A DNA stretch of 64,000 bases from Aliiglaciecola lipolytica. Its GTDB lineage: Bacteria; Pseudomonadota; Gammaproteobacteria; Enterobacterales; Alteromonadaceae. Made by a program: the position numbers and the translations under genes. Below are positions 27,253 through 36,269 of this stretch, piece after piece. The stretch covers positions 62,001 through 126,000 of the forward strand of contig NZ_JAHKPT010000009.1 in assembly GCF_018860635.1 (NCBI RefSeq). Reading direction: 5' to 3'. Below the pieces are notes generated by a model that saw only the letters and a program-made list of their open reading frames with translations, did not search any database and was not told the DNA's origin. The first letter of the stretch is position 1; each line of letters opens with the position of its first letter.

Positions 27253-29679
27253 ATGTTTGCGTTATCAAAGGTTTCTCGTTCTGTATGTTTTGTTTGCAGT
27301 GTTAGTGCCATTCTTCCCTCTTTAAGTCAGGCTCAACAAACGCCCGATGATGCTGCGAGTAACAACTTAGAGAGTATCATTGTTACTGGAACTCGTTCTT
27401 CCGAAAAAACCGTATTTGATTCTAGTGCTCCTATCGATCTAATTGCTGCAGATGAGCTTATGGGAACAGTATCAGAAGACTTGTCAGATACCCTAGCCCA
27501 GTTAGTGCCTTCTTATAAAGTTCAAAGGTTACCAATGGCCGATGGTCAGGTATTTGTTCGCCCAGCCTCCTTGCGTGGATTATCAGCGGATCACACCTTA
27601 GTCTTGATCAATGGTAAACGCCGCCACCGTTCAGCCCTTTTAGGCGGTAATGGCGCTCAGGCTCCCGACCTATCGCAGATACCTGCTTCAGCAATTAAAC
27701 GCATTGAGGTTTTACGCGACGGTGCATCGGCCCAATACGGCTCTGATGCGATTGCAGGGGTAATTAACATCATATTGGATGATAGCCTAGGACTTGAAGG
27801 TTTTGTGCAATATTCAGAATATGCCGAAGGAGACGGTGAAAATATCAGGACTGGTATCAAAGGCGGAATGGAATTAGGCGACGACGGTTTTGTTACAGTA
27901 AGTTTTGAATATGCAGATGCTCAAAAAACCTCTCGAAGTCGACAGCGACCTGATGCCATTCAGTTTGCAGCCGACCATCCTGAAGTTGACGTACCTAATC
28001 CCGTGCAAAACTGGGGACAGCCAGAAACAGAAACCCTAAGAATTGCATTGAATTCAGGTTTAGATACCCAAATCGGCATGGCCTATTTGTTTGCTACTTT
28101 CGGCCAAGGAGAAGGCCTAACTGATTTTAACTGGCGTAATCCAGACAGCACCAGCGCTTTTAATTTAACTGATGTCTTTCCTGACTTTGATCTAAGGGAA
28201 ACCTATCCTGCCGGCTTTTCTCCCCAGTTTGGTCATGAAGATAGCGACCACTCAGTTAATCTTGGAATCAAGGGCACTTTATCTAACGATATTGATTGGG
28301 ATCTTAGTGTCGGTTTTGGACAAAACCGTATCGAATATAACATGTCCAATAGTATTAATGCCTCGCTAGGCCCAGCAAGTCCAACCGATTTCTATATTGG
28401 TGAATTAAATCAAACCGAAACCAACGTTAATGCCGATTTTAATTATCTATGGGCTTCATCCATGTTAAATGACGCAGCGAATATTGCATTTGGCGCAGAA
28501 TATCGTAAAGAAACTTATGAAATAAAACCCGGTGATTTGGCCTCTTATGAAATAGGCCCAGGAGCAGTTGTGGGTTTGCCGTCTGGATCAAATGGTTTCC
28601 CAGGATTTTCGCCAAATCAATCAGGAGAATCCAGTCAAAATAGCCAATCAGTTTATGTGGATATAGATTTACCAATAAGCGAACTATTAACGATTGGCTT
28701 AGCCACACGCTATGAAAAATATTCAGAATATGGCAACGGTAAATTGACCGGTAAACTCTCTGCGCGCTATGAAATCAATAGTGACTTAGCGCTTAGAGGA
28801 ACTGTATCCACAGGATTCAAAGCGCCTACACCAGGGCAACTATTTAGTGAGCGTACTTCCCAAGGACTAGACACCAATACCCTAAATATTTTCACAACCG
28901 GACGTTTTTCACCTGAAGGTGATGTGGCAGCGGTATTGTCACAACGTGAAGACGTGACAATCAACCCCCTTGAAGCGGAAGAATCAAACAATCTGAGCGC
29001 AGGAATAGTTTATCGTCATGACAGCGGCTTTCACTCATCATTAGATTTCTATCGAGTAGATGTAGATAATCGCTTGAGCACCTCTTCTACTTACACGGTA
29101 AGCGATGAGGAAAGAATACAATTTGCATCTTTAGGTGTACCGGGTGGCGAGAGTATTACCCGCGTTAACTTTTATCAAAATGACTTTGATACGCGCACCA
29201 CAGGGATAGATGTAGTAATAGGTTATACCACTGATCTAAACCAAGGTGTTTTATCGGTAACCTCAGCGCTGAATCACAACAAAACTGAAGTACTTAATGG
29301 AAGTCTAGTTGGCAACGACACCACCCGTAACCGTTTCGAAAATATCCTGCCGCAAAATACCGCGAACCTTAGCCTAAATTATCAAATGGACGTCGTTAGT
29401 GTGATGGCGCGAGTTCGCTACTACGGCTCTTGGACTGACTATTCAGGGAACAGTGATGGAGACGTTTTCCAAGATTTTGATGGCGAGTTTTTCACTGATC
29501 TATCGGCCTCTTATAATGTGAGTGAAAAACTGACGTTAAACTTTGGGGCAGAGAATATTTTTGACTCATATCCACAAGAAGCGGTTTATCAAGCAAACCG
29601 AGGCTTAATATATTCCCGTAACGCTCCATACGATACCGATGGGCGCAATCTATACATTCGTGCATCGTTTCAACTTTAA
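27253..29679 (+). CDS. TonB-dependent receptor
   Basis: Outer-membrane receptor of 808 residues. Signal peptide ends near LSQAQQ. TonB box (LESIIVTGTRSS), plug signature (SLRGLSADHTLVLINGKRRHRSA and RIEVLRDGASAQYGSDAIAGVINIIL) and a C-terminal barrel ending in a phenylalanine-containing tail (IRASFQL). Complete. Terminator at 29715. Divergent from the Tat aminotransferase gene. Ligand unknown; the plug type is shared with receptors for diverse small molecules. Confidence 0.93.
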   Translation: MFALSKVSRSVCFVCSVSAILPSLSQAQQTPDDAASNNLESIIVTGTRSSEKTVFDSSAPIDLIAADELMGTVSEDLSDTLAQLVPSYKVQRLPMADGQVFVRPASLRGLSADHTLVLINGKRRHRSALLGGNGAQAPDLSQIPASAIKRIEVLRDGASAQYGSDAIAGVINIILDDSLGLEGFVQYSEYAEGDGENIRTGIKGGMELGDDGFVTVSFEYADAQKTSRSRQRPDAIQFAADHPEVDVPNPVQNWGQPETETLRIALNSGLDTQIGMAYLFATFGQGEGLTDFNWRNPDSTSAFNLTDVFPDFDLRETYPAGFSPQFGHEDSDHSVNLGIKGTLSNDIDWDLSVGFGQNRIEYNMSNSINASLGPASPTDFYIGELNQTETNVNADFNYLWASSMLNDAANIAFGAEYRKETYEIKPGDLASYEIGPGAVVGLPSGSNGFPGFSPNQSGESSQNSQSVYVDIDLPISELLTIGLATRYEKYSEYGNGKLTGKLSARYEINSDLALRGTVSTGFKAPTPGQLFSERTSQGLDTNTLNIFTTGRFSPEGDVAAVLSQREDVTINPLEAEESNNLSAGIVYRHDSGFHSSLDFYRVDVDNRLSTSSTYTVSDEERIQFASLGVPGGESITRVNFYQNDFDTRTTGIDVVIGYTTDLNQGVLSVTSALNHNKTEVLNGSLVGNDTTRNRFENILPQNTANLSLNYQMDVVSVMARVRYYGSWTDYSGNSDGDVFQDFDGEFFTDLSASYNVSEKLTLNFGAENIFDSYPQEAVYQANRGLIYSRNAPYDTDGRNLYIRASFQL

Positions 29680-29714
29680 AGCTAGTAGGTTTTTGTAAAC
29701 TTTGTATACATATA

Positions 29715-29745
29715 AACCAGTGTTCTTGCAGCACTGGTTTTTTGT
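29715..29745 (+). terminator. Intrinsic terminator after TonB receptor
   Basis: Arms AACCAGTG (29715-29722) and CACTGGTT (29732-29739) followed by a T tract, 36 bases after the stop codon. Confidence 0.85.
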
Positions 29746-29801
29746 TTGCGGCTAGCAGTATTAACAATAAAAGGTATTAAACAAATCAGCATAGCAGATG
29801 A

Positions 29802-29984
29802 CTAATCTGGCTCTTCTTGGTGTTTGATGGGCAGTTTCGCTTCTATCGGTTTTTTAGGTTCTTTATCCAAACCCAAAAAATAATCAGCAAACCTTGCCAT
29901 ATCACAAGGTGAAGAACTAACATCAACTGCATCTTCCACCTTTTGTATGCTTTTTTTCTGCTTTTTTATTTGTCTCAGATTCAT
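29802..29984 (-). CDS. Small hypothetical protein (60 aa)
   Basis: Short basic-then-acidic ORF starting at the ATG at 29984 (a GTG four codons upstream is also possible). The sequence, with a motif SSSPCDMARFADYFLGLDKEPKK, looks like a real small cytosolic protein rather than a shadow, since nothing is coded on the other strand. Ribosome-binding site weak (GTGAG). No function can be given. Confidence 0.42.
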   Translation of the reverse strand: MNLRQIKKQKKSIQKVEDAVDVSSSPCDMARFADYFLGLDKEPKKPIEAKLPIKHQEEPD

Positions 29985-30289
29985 AGTCACACTCACATTA
30001 GAGTAAGTTAATTACTCACAACATTGTGCTTAATAGTATAAGACAATCTAGGATTTTTTCTGTTCAGCAAAGACGATAACGTTAACAAACTCAATGCTCT
30101 CGAGTTGAGTTAACTCTGCATATTTTTATTCCCTAACGCTCCTATAAACTGTCAAAAAAATTAACATTTAAATAACAAATTAAAATTAAGCTACTGAATA
30201 TTAATAATATTTTATTTTGGCTTGGAATATGCACAAACCAGAGTGCAAATTTAAAAATTTGTGAAAATCTAAATTAAAAAGGAAGTATT

Positions 30290-31006
30290 ATGAATTTTTC
30301 TAAATTAATGAAATTAGCAGTTTTAGGTTCGGCGTTTATGACAATGTCTAGTCAAGCAACATTGGTCACTAAAACTTTTGATAATGGCGACTCATTGGCA
30401 GATTTTTCTGTAGACCGTGCTGCGCCAGCGGGATTCCAAATTATAAATAATGAACTTGTGATGAGTATTGATGGTTCAACTTTTGGTACTGGACCCAGTG
30501 CATTTTACGATACTCAAGGTATGAAAATCGACACTACTGGCTCAAACTTCGTATCAGTTGATATGTACATTGATTCGGCGTGGTCTAATAGCGAGCGTTT
30601 CGCTGGTATGTGGGGAGTTGGCAAAAATAATGCGAATGATATATCTAGCTACCCCATTTTAGAATTTCAAGGACCCGGAGTTACCGATCCTAGCGCTGGT
30701 TTAGCAATATGGGATAACGCGTGGGTTGACCTATCAACGCTTTTTAATCTAGATGAATTCAACACGATTGCGTACAAAGCTGCGAATAACGGAGTGCAGT
30801 ATTTTGTTAATGGCACTATGGTGTACTCAGAAACAGCATCTGGTACAAGCTCATTTGGTGATATTATTTTGAACGCTAAGAATGATGGAAATTCATTTGA
30901 TGTGCGTTATGACAACCTAACTTATGGTGTGGTATCTGAACCAGGCGCAATTGCACTGCTTGGTTTAGGCATGTTCGCTATGGGTTTGCGTCGCCGCAAA
31001 TCTTAA
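30290..31006 (+). CDS. PEP-CTERM sorting-domain protein
   Basis: Exported protein of 238 residues. Signal peptide (SSQATLV), a beta-sandwich-like concanavalin/LamG-type middle (FDNGDSLADFSV...YDNLTYGVV) and the C-terminal PEP-CTERM tail SEPGAIALLGLGMFAMGLRRRKS. Such proteins are processed by exosortase and handed to the cell surface or matrix. No exosortase gene is in the window. AAGGAAG precedes the ATG. Ends 12 bp before a strong terminator. Role unknown. Confidence 0.88.
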   Translation: MNFSKLMKLAVLGSAFMTMSSQATLVTKTFDNGDSLADFSVDRAAPAGFQIINNELVMSIDGSTFGTGPSAFYDTQGMKIDTTGSNFVSVDMYIDSAWSNSERFAGMWGVGKNNANDISSYPILEFQGPGVTDPSAGLAIWDNAWVDLSTLFNLDEFNTIAYKAANNGVQYFVNGTMVYSETASGTSSFGDIILNAKNDGNSFDVRYDNLTYGVVSEPGAIALLGLGMFAMGLRRRKS

Positions 31007-31017
31007 ATAGCTAAAAA

Positions 31018-31055
31018 CAAAAAGGGTCAGTGTGAAACCCATACTGACCCTTTTT
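31018..31055. terminator. Strong terminator after PEP-CTERM gene
   Basis: Hairpin AAAAAGGGTCAGT / ACTGACCCTTTTT with a short loop and T tract. The A run on the other side would also give a T tract for minus-strand transcripts ending at 31083. Confidence 0.85.
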
Positions 31056-31082
31056 ATTATATTGAATGAACAGAAATAAAGT

Positions 31083-31190
31083 TTAACGTGGTTGATTGTG
31101 ATAATGCCCAATAAGTGCCGCGCCTAAAAATATAAACATAACGCACATTACACCTAACATCCAAAAATGAGTGATTTCGAATTCTTGCAT
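31083..31190 (-). CDS. Mini membrane protein (35 aa) downstream of SSS symporter
   Basis: Very short ORF, 35 codons plus stop. ATG at 31188-31190 preceded by GAGGGTAATATC. One hydrophobic helix (FWMLGVMCVMFIFLGAALIGHY) with a charged N-terminus. Placed 31 bp after another mini ORF and right behind the SSS symporter, in the same direction, before the shared terminator at 31018-31055. Candidate accessory subunit or stabiliser of the symporter, as small partner proteins are known for some SSS/solute symporters (inference). Too short for homology judgement by eye. Confidence 0.6.
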   Translation of the reverse strand: MQEFEITHFWMLGVMCVMFIFLGAALIGHYHNQPR

Positions 31191-31221
31191 GATATTACCC
31201 TCGTTTATTTTTAATCGGTTA

Positions 31222-31320
31222 TTACCACTTACCCGCATAAAAAATTCGGTAAAAAGCATAACCTATTAACATGATTGTTATTATGATGATAAATACTTGT
31301 AAAAAAATATGCCAGAACAT
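31222..31320 (-). CDS. Mini membrane protein (32 aa) adjoining SSS symporter
   Basis: ORF of 32 codons plus stop from the ATG at 31318-31320, with AAGGAAG at the right distance. A longer in-frame reading starting upstream inside the symporter gene is rejected because this site fits a real start. A single strongly hydrophobic helix (FLQVFIIIITIMLIGYAFYRIFYAG) is followed by Lys-Trp. It starts 13 bp after the symporter stop, so it is translationally coupled. Likely accessory to the symporter. Confidence 0.65.
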   Translation of the reverse strand: MFWHIFLQVFIIIITIMLIGYAFYRIFYAGKW

Positions 31321-31333
31321 GTTACTTCCTTTT

Positions 31334-32818
31334 TCAATTTGTTTTACTATTTGCAACAACTTGCGCGTTATATTCCACTGAATTGAAATACTTATCTTTA
31401 CCAGGGCACAGTAAGTTAGTAGTAACACCCACAAATACCGTCAAAATCAGCATAATGTAAGAGTTAGGAATATCTGCCATTCCTAGCACCTGTGGCAGGT
31501 TGGTAAAAGACCAGACGGTATTAACGCACCACACACAAGCTAATGTAATTGCCGCACCTATGCTTGAACGCTTCCAAAATAAGCCGCTTACGATCAACCA
31601 CAATACCGGCATTAACCACGCAAGAACCCAACCAACAGACGCCAATATTTGCGGTAAGAACGAGCCCACCATAATGGCAATAATGGATAACACAACAATT
31701 ACGATTCGTGTCACCTTGGCGATTTCTTTTTCTGTCGCGTCTTGACGGTAAAATCGACGATAAATATCGTTACTAAAAATGGTAGCTGGTGCCAAGGCAG
31801 TCATCGCAAAAGACGAAAGTATTGCCGCCATAAATGAACCCAGTAATAGAATCACCAACCAACCAGGAAGCATATTAACCAACATGGTCGTGGCCGCTGT
31901 CTTCGGACCCAAGGCTGCAAATTCTGGAATTGATTTAGCCGTTAGGCCTATCACGCAAATGAAAACCCCAAACATGCCGTTAATAGGCGCAGCAATCCAA
32001 AGTGCTTTAACGATGGTTTTTTCATCTTTTGCACTCATGCAAACTTGCAATAGGGGCTGATTGGCCGGTTGGCTAAATACCAACGCAACAACCAAACCAA
32101 ACGCGAATGTCCATAATAAATGTGGATTTCCAAACACCGACAAGGCTTCTTCGTTACCGCTGCTGACATAAAAATCGGCAACCGAACTAAAATCGTTGTT
32201 TGGAAGTTGGAAGGCAATAAATAAGGTAGCCAGAATAACAGCTATATACATGAGGATGGCGTTTACCACATTTATCCAACCCACCTCTTTTATACCCGCT
32301 AACACCACGTAGAGTATCCCTAATACTCCACCAGCGATTGCGCTGTATTGCACATTCCACCCAGTCATAGCCGAGAGCAAAATCGCCAGACCTTGGGTTT
32401 CTAAGGTTAATACGCCAAAAATGGAGCCAGCCATCACGCAGCCCACCACCACTCGAATCCCTGGGTTATACAAATCTTCGAGCAATTGAGGTACAGAATT
32501 CACCCCAGTGCGACGCATCCACAGGCCGGTACTCAAACAAACTATCACCAACAAAATGACGTGTGCTATTGAGAACCACAACGAGGTCGCTCCCATATCC
32601 CATGACAGTTCGAAAATGCCCATAATATGCGGCGTACCTAGCACAGTAAGAGCCAAAGTGGCGGCAATCACAGTGACGCCTAACTGGCGTCCGCCATGAG
32701 TAAACTCGGCATCATGGGCAACAGTGCTCTTTTTAGATTGCCTTGATACGTAATAACCGACTCCACCAATTAGAATCAGTTCATAAGCAAGCACACAGAT
32801 AATTAGGGTTATATTCAC
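31334..32818 (-). CDS. Sodium:solute symporter (SSS family)
   Basis: Inner-membrane symporter of 494 residues with about 13 membrane spans, SSS/LeuT-fold. The core motifs around residues 50-60 and 170-190 (GGVLGILYVVLAGIKEVGWINVVNAILMYIAV) are typical for the family. It sits 4 bp after the fumarylacetoacetase gene in the IclR operon, so the cargo should be the acid that the downstream enzymes use (inference). Two tiny membrane ORFs follow it. Sodium dependence is known for the family, and the organism looks marine. Confidence 0.88.
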   Translation of the reverse strand: MNITLIICVLAYELILIGGVGYYVSRQSKKSTVAHDAEFTHGGRQLGVTVIAATLALTVLGTPHIMGIFELSWDMGATSLWFSIAHVILLVIVCLSTGLWMRRTGVNSVPQLLEDLYNPGIRVVVGCVMAGSIFGVLTLETQGLAILLSAMTGWNVQYSAIAGGVLGILYVVLAGIKEVGWINVVNAILMYIAVILATLFIAFQLPNNDFSSVADFYVSSGNEEALSVFGNPHLLWTFAFGLVVALVFSQPANQPLLQVCMSAKDEKTIVKALWIAAPINGMFGVFICVIGLTAKSIPEFAALGPKTAATTMLVNMLPGWLVILLLGSFMAAILSSFAMTALAPATIFSNDIYRRFYRQDATEKEIAKVTRIVIVVLSIIAIMVGSFLPQILASVGWVLAWLMPVLWLIVSGLFWKRSSIGAAITLACVWCVNTVWSFTNLPQVLGMADIPNSYIMLILTVFVGVTTNLLCPGKDKYFNSVEYNAQVVANSKTN

Positions 32819-32822
32819 GGAT

Positions 32823-34241
32823 TTACTCTCCTAAATGCGCGACAGGATCGCTGTGACAAAGCGCAGAGTCACTACTTGCAGTAGGTTTGATAGTTTGTGT
32901 CGGTTTAGTGTTTTTGGGCGGATAAATAACAGCACTAACAGAACCAATTCCAATGCGTAATCCATTTTCTGATTCGCAATAACCGGAAATTTCAATCTCA
33001 TCCCCATCTTCAAGAAAAAAACGTTTCTCACCGCTGGGTAAATGGATTGGATGTTGCCCGCCTTGGGTTATTTCAAGTAAAGAGCCGGCCTCACTTTCGG
33101 TGGGCCCAGATTGCGTTCCCGACCCAAGAAGATCACCAGAATTAAGGTTGCAACCAGTCTGCGTATGATGGGTTATCATCTGCGCTATAGTCCAAAATGC
33201 ATGTTTAAACGTGGTTTGACTTAACTTGAATGCTGGAATTCCTTGATGTCGCATTTGTTCGGTTCTAATGTGACATGTCATTTGAATATCGAATCCCCCT
33301 AAAAGGCTATTCTCATTGCTTTGTAAATTTACAACTTCAGGCCTATCTTGGTAATTCGTTGGCGGCACTCTAAATGGTGCCAAGGCTTCAGCGGTAATAA
33401 TCCAAGGCGAAATACTGCTTATAAAATTCTTCGACAAAAACGGACCTAAAGGCTGATATTCCCAAGCTTGAATATCCCGCGCTGACCAATCATTTAGCAT
33501 ACTAACGCCAAAGAAGTGAGCATCGGCCTGCTGAATGCAAACCGGCTCAAAGGACTCCGTAGATTGACCGATGAAAATTCCCAGTTCAACTTCATAGTCG
33601 AGTTTCGCAGTGGCTGTTAATTCTGGTTGTTGAGTATCGGCATTTAAGGTTTGCCCGATGGGACGAAAAACCGGTATACCAGAAGGGTGAATACTTGATG
33701 CTCTGCCATGATAACCAATGGGCAGCCACTTATAATTTGGAAGCAAAGGGTTATTTGGTCTAAATAATTTCCCTACCGAAGTCGCATGATGAATTGACGT
33801 ATAAAAGTCAGTGTAGTCACTGATTTGACAAGGCAGACAAAAACTTACGTCAGCGCTTGGAATTAACGCCTTCCTAACGGCCATTTCATGCTGAGACCCA
33901 TCCGTTAAGGCATTAGATAACGCTTGTCGAAACGCCACAGAGAAATCTTTCCCTAAAGACATAAAACGTTGCAAACAGGTTTCCCTTAGCGCTTCGAGTC
34001 CAATTTGCGCTTTACCACTGAAAATCCGCTGCAATCCGAGGGTGTGAAGGTTAATCACAAAGTCACCAATAGCGACGCCACAGCGTGGTATCTGTTCGGC
34101 GTCAATAAAGACCCCAAACGGCAAATTTTGAATTGGGAAACTCGGGTGCCCGTTGGCACTTTTCAGCCAACTTATTAGTGACGGATTATGAGTTTCATCT
34201 ACAAAAGGATTGTGTTGCGCGAGTTTAATATCTGATTCCAC
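32823..34241 (-). CDS. fahA: Fumarylacetoacetase-type beta-diketone hydrolase
   Basis: Cytoplasmic C-C hydrolase of 472 residues with the full FAH plan: N-terminal SH3-like domain (FPIQNLPFGVF) and catalytic domain. All key residues are at the spacing of mammalian FAH: metal ligands Asp145, Glu217, Glu219 and Asp251, His152, and Lys271. FAH (EC 3.7.1.2) is known to cleave other 3,5- and 2,4-dioxo acids too. No homogentisate dioxygenase or maleylacetoacetate isomerase is nearby, so tyrosine breakdown is not implied. GTG start overlapping the end of the IclR gene by 17 bp. The IclR-FAH-symporter order points to cleavage of a 3,5-dioxo acid such as 3,5-dioxohexanoate. Confidence 0.9.
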   Translation of the reverse strand: MESDIKLAQHNPFVDETHNPSLISWLKSANGHPSFPIQNLPFGVFIDAEQIPRCGVAIGDFVINLHTLGLQRIFSGKAQIGLEALRETCLQRFMSLGKDFSVAFRQALSNALTDGSQHEMAVRKALIPSADVSFCLPCQISDYTDFYTSIHHATSVGKLFRPNNPLLPNYKWLPIGYHGRASSIHPSGIPVFRPIGQTLNADTQQPELTATAKLDYEVELGIFIGQSTESFEPVCIQQADAHFFGVSMLNDWSARDIQAWEYQPLGPFLSKNFISSISPWIITAEALAPFRVPPTNYQDRPEVVNLQSNENSLLGGFDIQMTCHIRTEQMRHQGIPAFKLSQTTFKHAFWTIAQMITHHTQTGCNLNSGDLLGSGTQSGPTESEAGSLLEITQGGQHPIHLPSGEKRFFLEDGDEIEISGYCESENGLRIGIGSVSAVIYPPKNTKPTQTIKPTASSDSALCHSDPVAHLGE

Positions 34242-35004
34242 GTTTCATCATCTCCGTGCCGATAACAGCGGCTTTCTTTTTTAATTTACTGATTAACGAC
34301 GGCTCTAGTTTTTGGCTAAAGCGAGAAGACGGTGTTAACACCACAATGGCAGCAATTGGCTGACGGATACTATTAAAGATTGGCACCGCCACTGCACATA
34401 TTCCTAAATGCAACTCTTCCTCATCTGTGGCATACCCTTGTTTGTTGTAATCAATCAGGCGTTGGCGTAATTGTTGTTTATCCGTAATGGTATTGGGTGT
34501 TATTTTCTCAAGCTCCCCCTTCAACAACATATCTACCCGCTCGTCGTGAATGTATGAAAGTATTGCTTTGGCACCGGCTGCGGTGTGTAATGGCAGGACT
34601 TCGCCCGGTGGAAGCACCACTTTTAACGGCAGGTTAGAAGGAGCGGAGTAAGTAGGTACAGTAGAGTTACCTAACCATATTTCCAAAGTAACCGTTTCTT
34701 GTAATGAGTCTCTAAGCTCGTCTATATGAGGTCTTGCTAAATGCAGAATTTCATCAAAATTGACATCTGCCATGGTCATTGCAAGCTGATAGATAGCCGG
34801 TCCTAGCCAATATTTGCCTGTTTCTTTGTTTTTATATACAAATTCATGCTCGGCCAACTTCATTAACAACCGAGACACGGTTGCTTTATGAATGTCCAAT
34901 TTCCTGCCTAGACTCGTAGTGCCAACTTCTTGATTTTCTTTGGCCAGTTCGATGAGAATACGAATGGCTTTGTCTACGGTAGACGATGAGTCACATTCTT
35001 TCAT
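34225..35004 (-). CDS. IclR-family regulator of the catabolic island
   Basis: Transcription factor of 259 residues. N-terminal winged helix (LGRKLDIHKATVSRLLMKLAEHEFV) and C-terminal IclR effector-binding domain (VNFDEILHLARPHIDELRDSL, TAAGAKAILSYI, GICAVAVPIF). First gene of the minus-strand operon with FAH and the SSS symporter. The palindrome GTCTCA-CTATT-TGAGAC lies 62 bp upstream of its start, and related palindromes lie before other genes of the island, so it very likely controls itself and the island. Effector presumably a pathway intermediate. Confidence 0.9.
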   Translation of the reverse strand: MKECDSSSTVDKAIRILIELAKENQEVGTTSLGRKLDIHKATVSRLLMKLAEHEFVYKNKETGKYWLGPAIYQLAMTMADVNFDEILHLARPHIDELRDSLQETVTLEIWLGNSTVPTYSAPSNLPLKVVLPPGEVLPLHTAAGAKAILSYIHDERVDMLLKGELEKITPNTITDKQQLRQRLIDYNKQGYATDEEELHLGICAVAVPIFNSIRQPIAAIVVLTPSSRFSQKLEPSLISKLKKKAAVIGTEMMKRGIRY

Positions 35005-35065
35005 AGCGCCCCCTAATATTGGTTAAACAGATATTACTGCCGACGCTAAATTCCGCAATAAAGGT

Positions 35066-35082
35066 GTCTCACTATTTGAGAC
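35066..35082. promoter_or_regulatory. IclR-type operator, copy 1 (IclR promoter)
   Basis: GTCTCACTATTTGAGAC: perfect 6-bp arms with a 5-bp centre, 62 bp upstream of the IclR start codon. One of four matching sites in the island. Assignment to this IclR protein is inference from position and recurrence. Confidence 0.65.
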
Positions 35083-35204
35083 AAAAAGTTTATATAGTGT
35101 ATTTAATTTGTGAACACTTTGTAAGAAGGGAGGTTTGAAAATTAATCATTAACAGCAAAAAGCCCATAGCAGGGTGCATTCTGCTACAGGCAAAAAACAG
35201 CGTA

Positions 35205-36203
35205 TTACTCGGGTGAACCGACCTGAGAGCGCAGGATACCGATACCTTCAACTTCCAGTTCAATGTTATCTCCCGGTTCTATCCATCGCTCAAGTTCGTC
35301 ACCACAACCAAAGGCGATGGTACCAGAACCAATAAAGTCCCCCGGATAGAGTGTCTCAGACTTTGATACATGCTCTATGATTTGGGCAAAGCTCCAATAC
35401 ATGTCAGATGTATTGCCCGACGACCAAGTTTCTCCATTTATTCGTGCTTCCATTTTCAGGTTTGCAGGATCAATTTCATCGGGTGTAACCAGACAAGGTC
35501 CCATTACGTTCCCCATATCCATATCTTTTCCCTTCGCAGGCCCTAAAAGCATAGTGATTTCCTGCTGAAGAACGTCTCTTGCACTAATATCATTAAATAT
35601 GGTGTAACCGGCAATATAAGACGCTGCATCTTCAGCACTTATATTGCGTCCCGTTTTGCCTATATAAATACCGAATTCCAATTCAAAATCGAGCTTTTTA
35701 GTATACTTTGGCCATGGGATGATGCTGTTATTACCGCAAACCGTGCTTGTATTACCTTTGTAATAAAGCGGCTGTTGATACCAAAGCTCTGGAATCGGTT
35801 TACCCGTTCGTTTTTCAAAATTCTTGGCGTGGGTTTCGAAGCTGATAGTATCGCGTATGGAATTTGGACGTAACACAGGGGCGAGCAAAGTAACATGCGA
35901 CATCAAAAATTGTAAAGGCTGGTTGTCAGGTCCAAACATGGGTTGATTATTTGTGTAGCGAGATTTAACAAAATTCAATCCTTTTTTCGCCTCTTCCATG
36001 CTGTAGCTGCCGCCTTGTAACAGCAACAACATATCAGCGGGAACAATTGCATCGGCTATTTGCTGACAACGTTCAGTATCAGTGTGCTGTTTCAAATAAA
36101 ATGCGTAAGCGAAATTAAGATCGACAACATACTCGTGCAATTGCGCACCTATACGGTTGATCGGTCCAAAGGGAGAGTCGACAGAAAAAGAAATAAGTTT
36201 CAT
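35205..36203 (-). CDS. FAH-family hydrolase, short form
   Basis: Second FAH-superfamily enzyme, 332 residues from the ATG at 36203 (AAGGA upstream; the TTG at 36221 is rejected). It has the N-terminal extension DSPFGPINRIGAQL and the C-terminal domain with NSIRDTISFETHAKN, KLDFELEFGIYIG (metal-binding Glu pair), FNDISARDVLQQE (Asp) and the SDTMYWSFAQII-like region. This is the layout of FAA-hydrolase enzymes that act on acylpyruvates or dioxo acids or as hydratases. Located behind the dehydrogenase at 36270 in the same orientation. It may act on a later or branched intermediate of the same pathway. Confidence 0.86.
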   Translation of the reverse strand: MKLISFSVDSPFGPINRIGAQLHEYVVDLNFAYAFYLKQHTDTERCQQIADAIVPADMLLLLQGGSYSMEEAKKGLNFVKSRYTNNQPMFGPDNQPLQFLMSHVTLLAPVLRPNSIRDTISFETHAKNFEKRTGKPIPELWYQQPLYYKGNTSTVCGNNSIIPWPKYTKKLDFELEFGIYIGKTGRNISAEDAASYIAGYTIFNDISARDVLQQEITMLLGPAKGKDMDMGNVMGPCLVTPDEIDPANLKMEARINGETWSSGNTSDMYWSFAQIIEHVSKSETLYPGDFIGSGTIAFGCGDELERWIEPGDNIELEVEGIGILRSQVGSPE

Positions 36204-36269
36204 AGGTGTAATCCTTGCCAAATAATATTTGTCGTTAATAAAAACGAGTTTTAGTTTCGATAAGCTGGG

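Noticed and set aside
31222-31434. 70-codon version of the mini ORF starting inside the symporter gene
   Set aside because: Its first 38 codons overlap the symporter in another frame, while the ATG at 31320 has a good ribosome-binding site.
32823-34241. Tyrosine/homogentisate degradation, suggested by the FAH gene
   Set aside because: No homogentisate dioxygenase, maleylacetoacetate isomerase or hydroxyphenylpyruvate dioxygenase nearby; the context is an IclR regulon with cyclases and SDRs.
35063-35082. GGTGTCT at 35064 as another RAYT repeat
   Set aside because: It lacks the ATGG part and is explained by the IclR-type palindrome.
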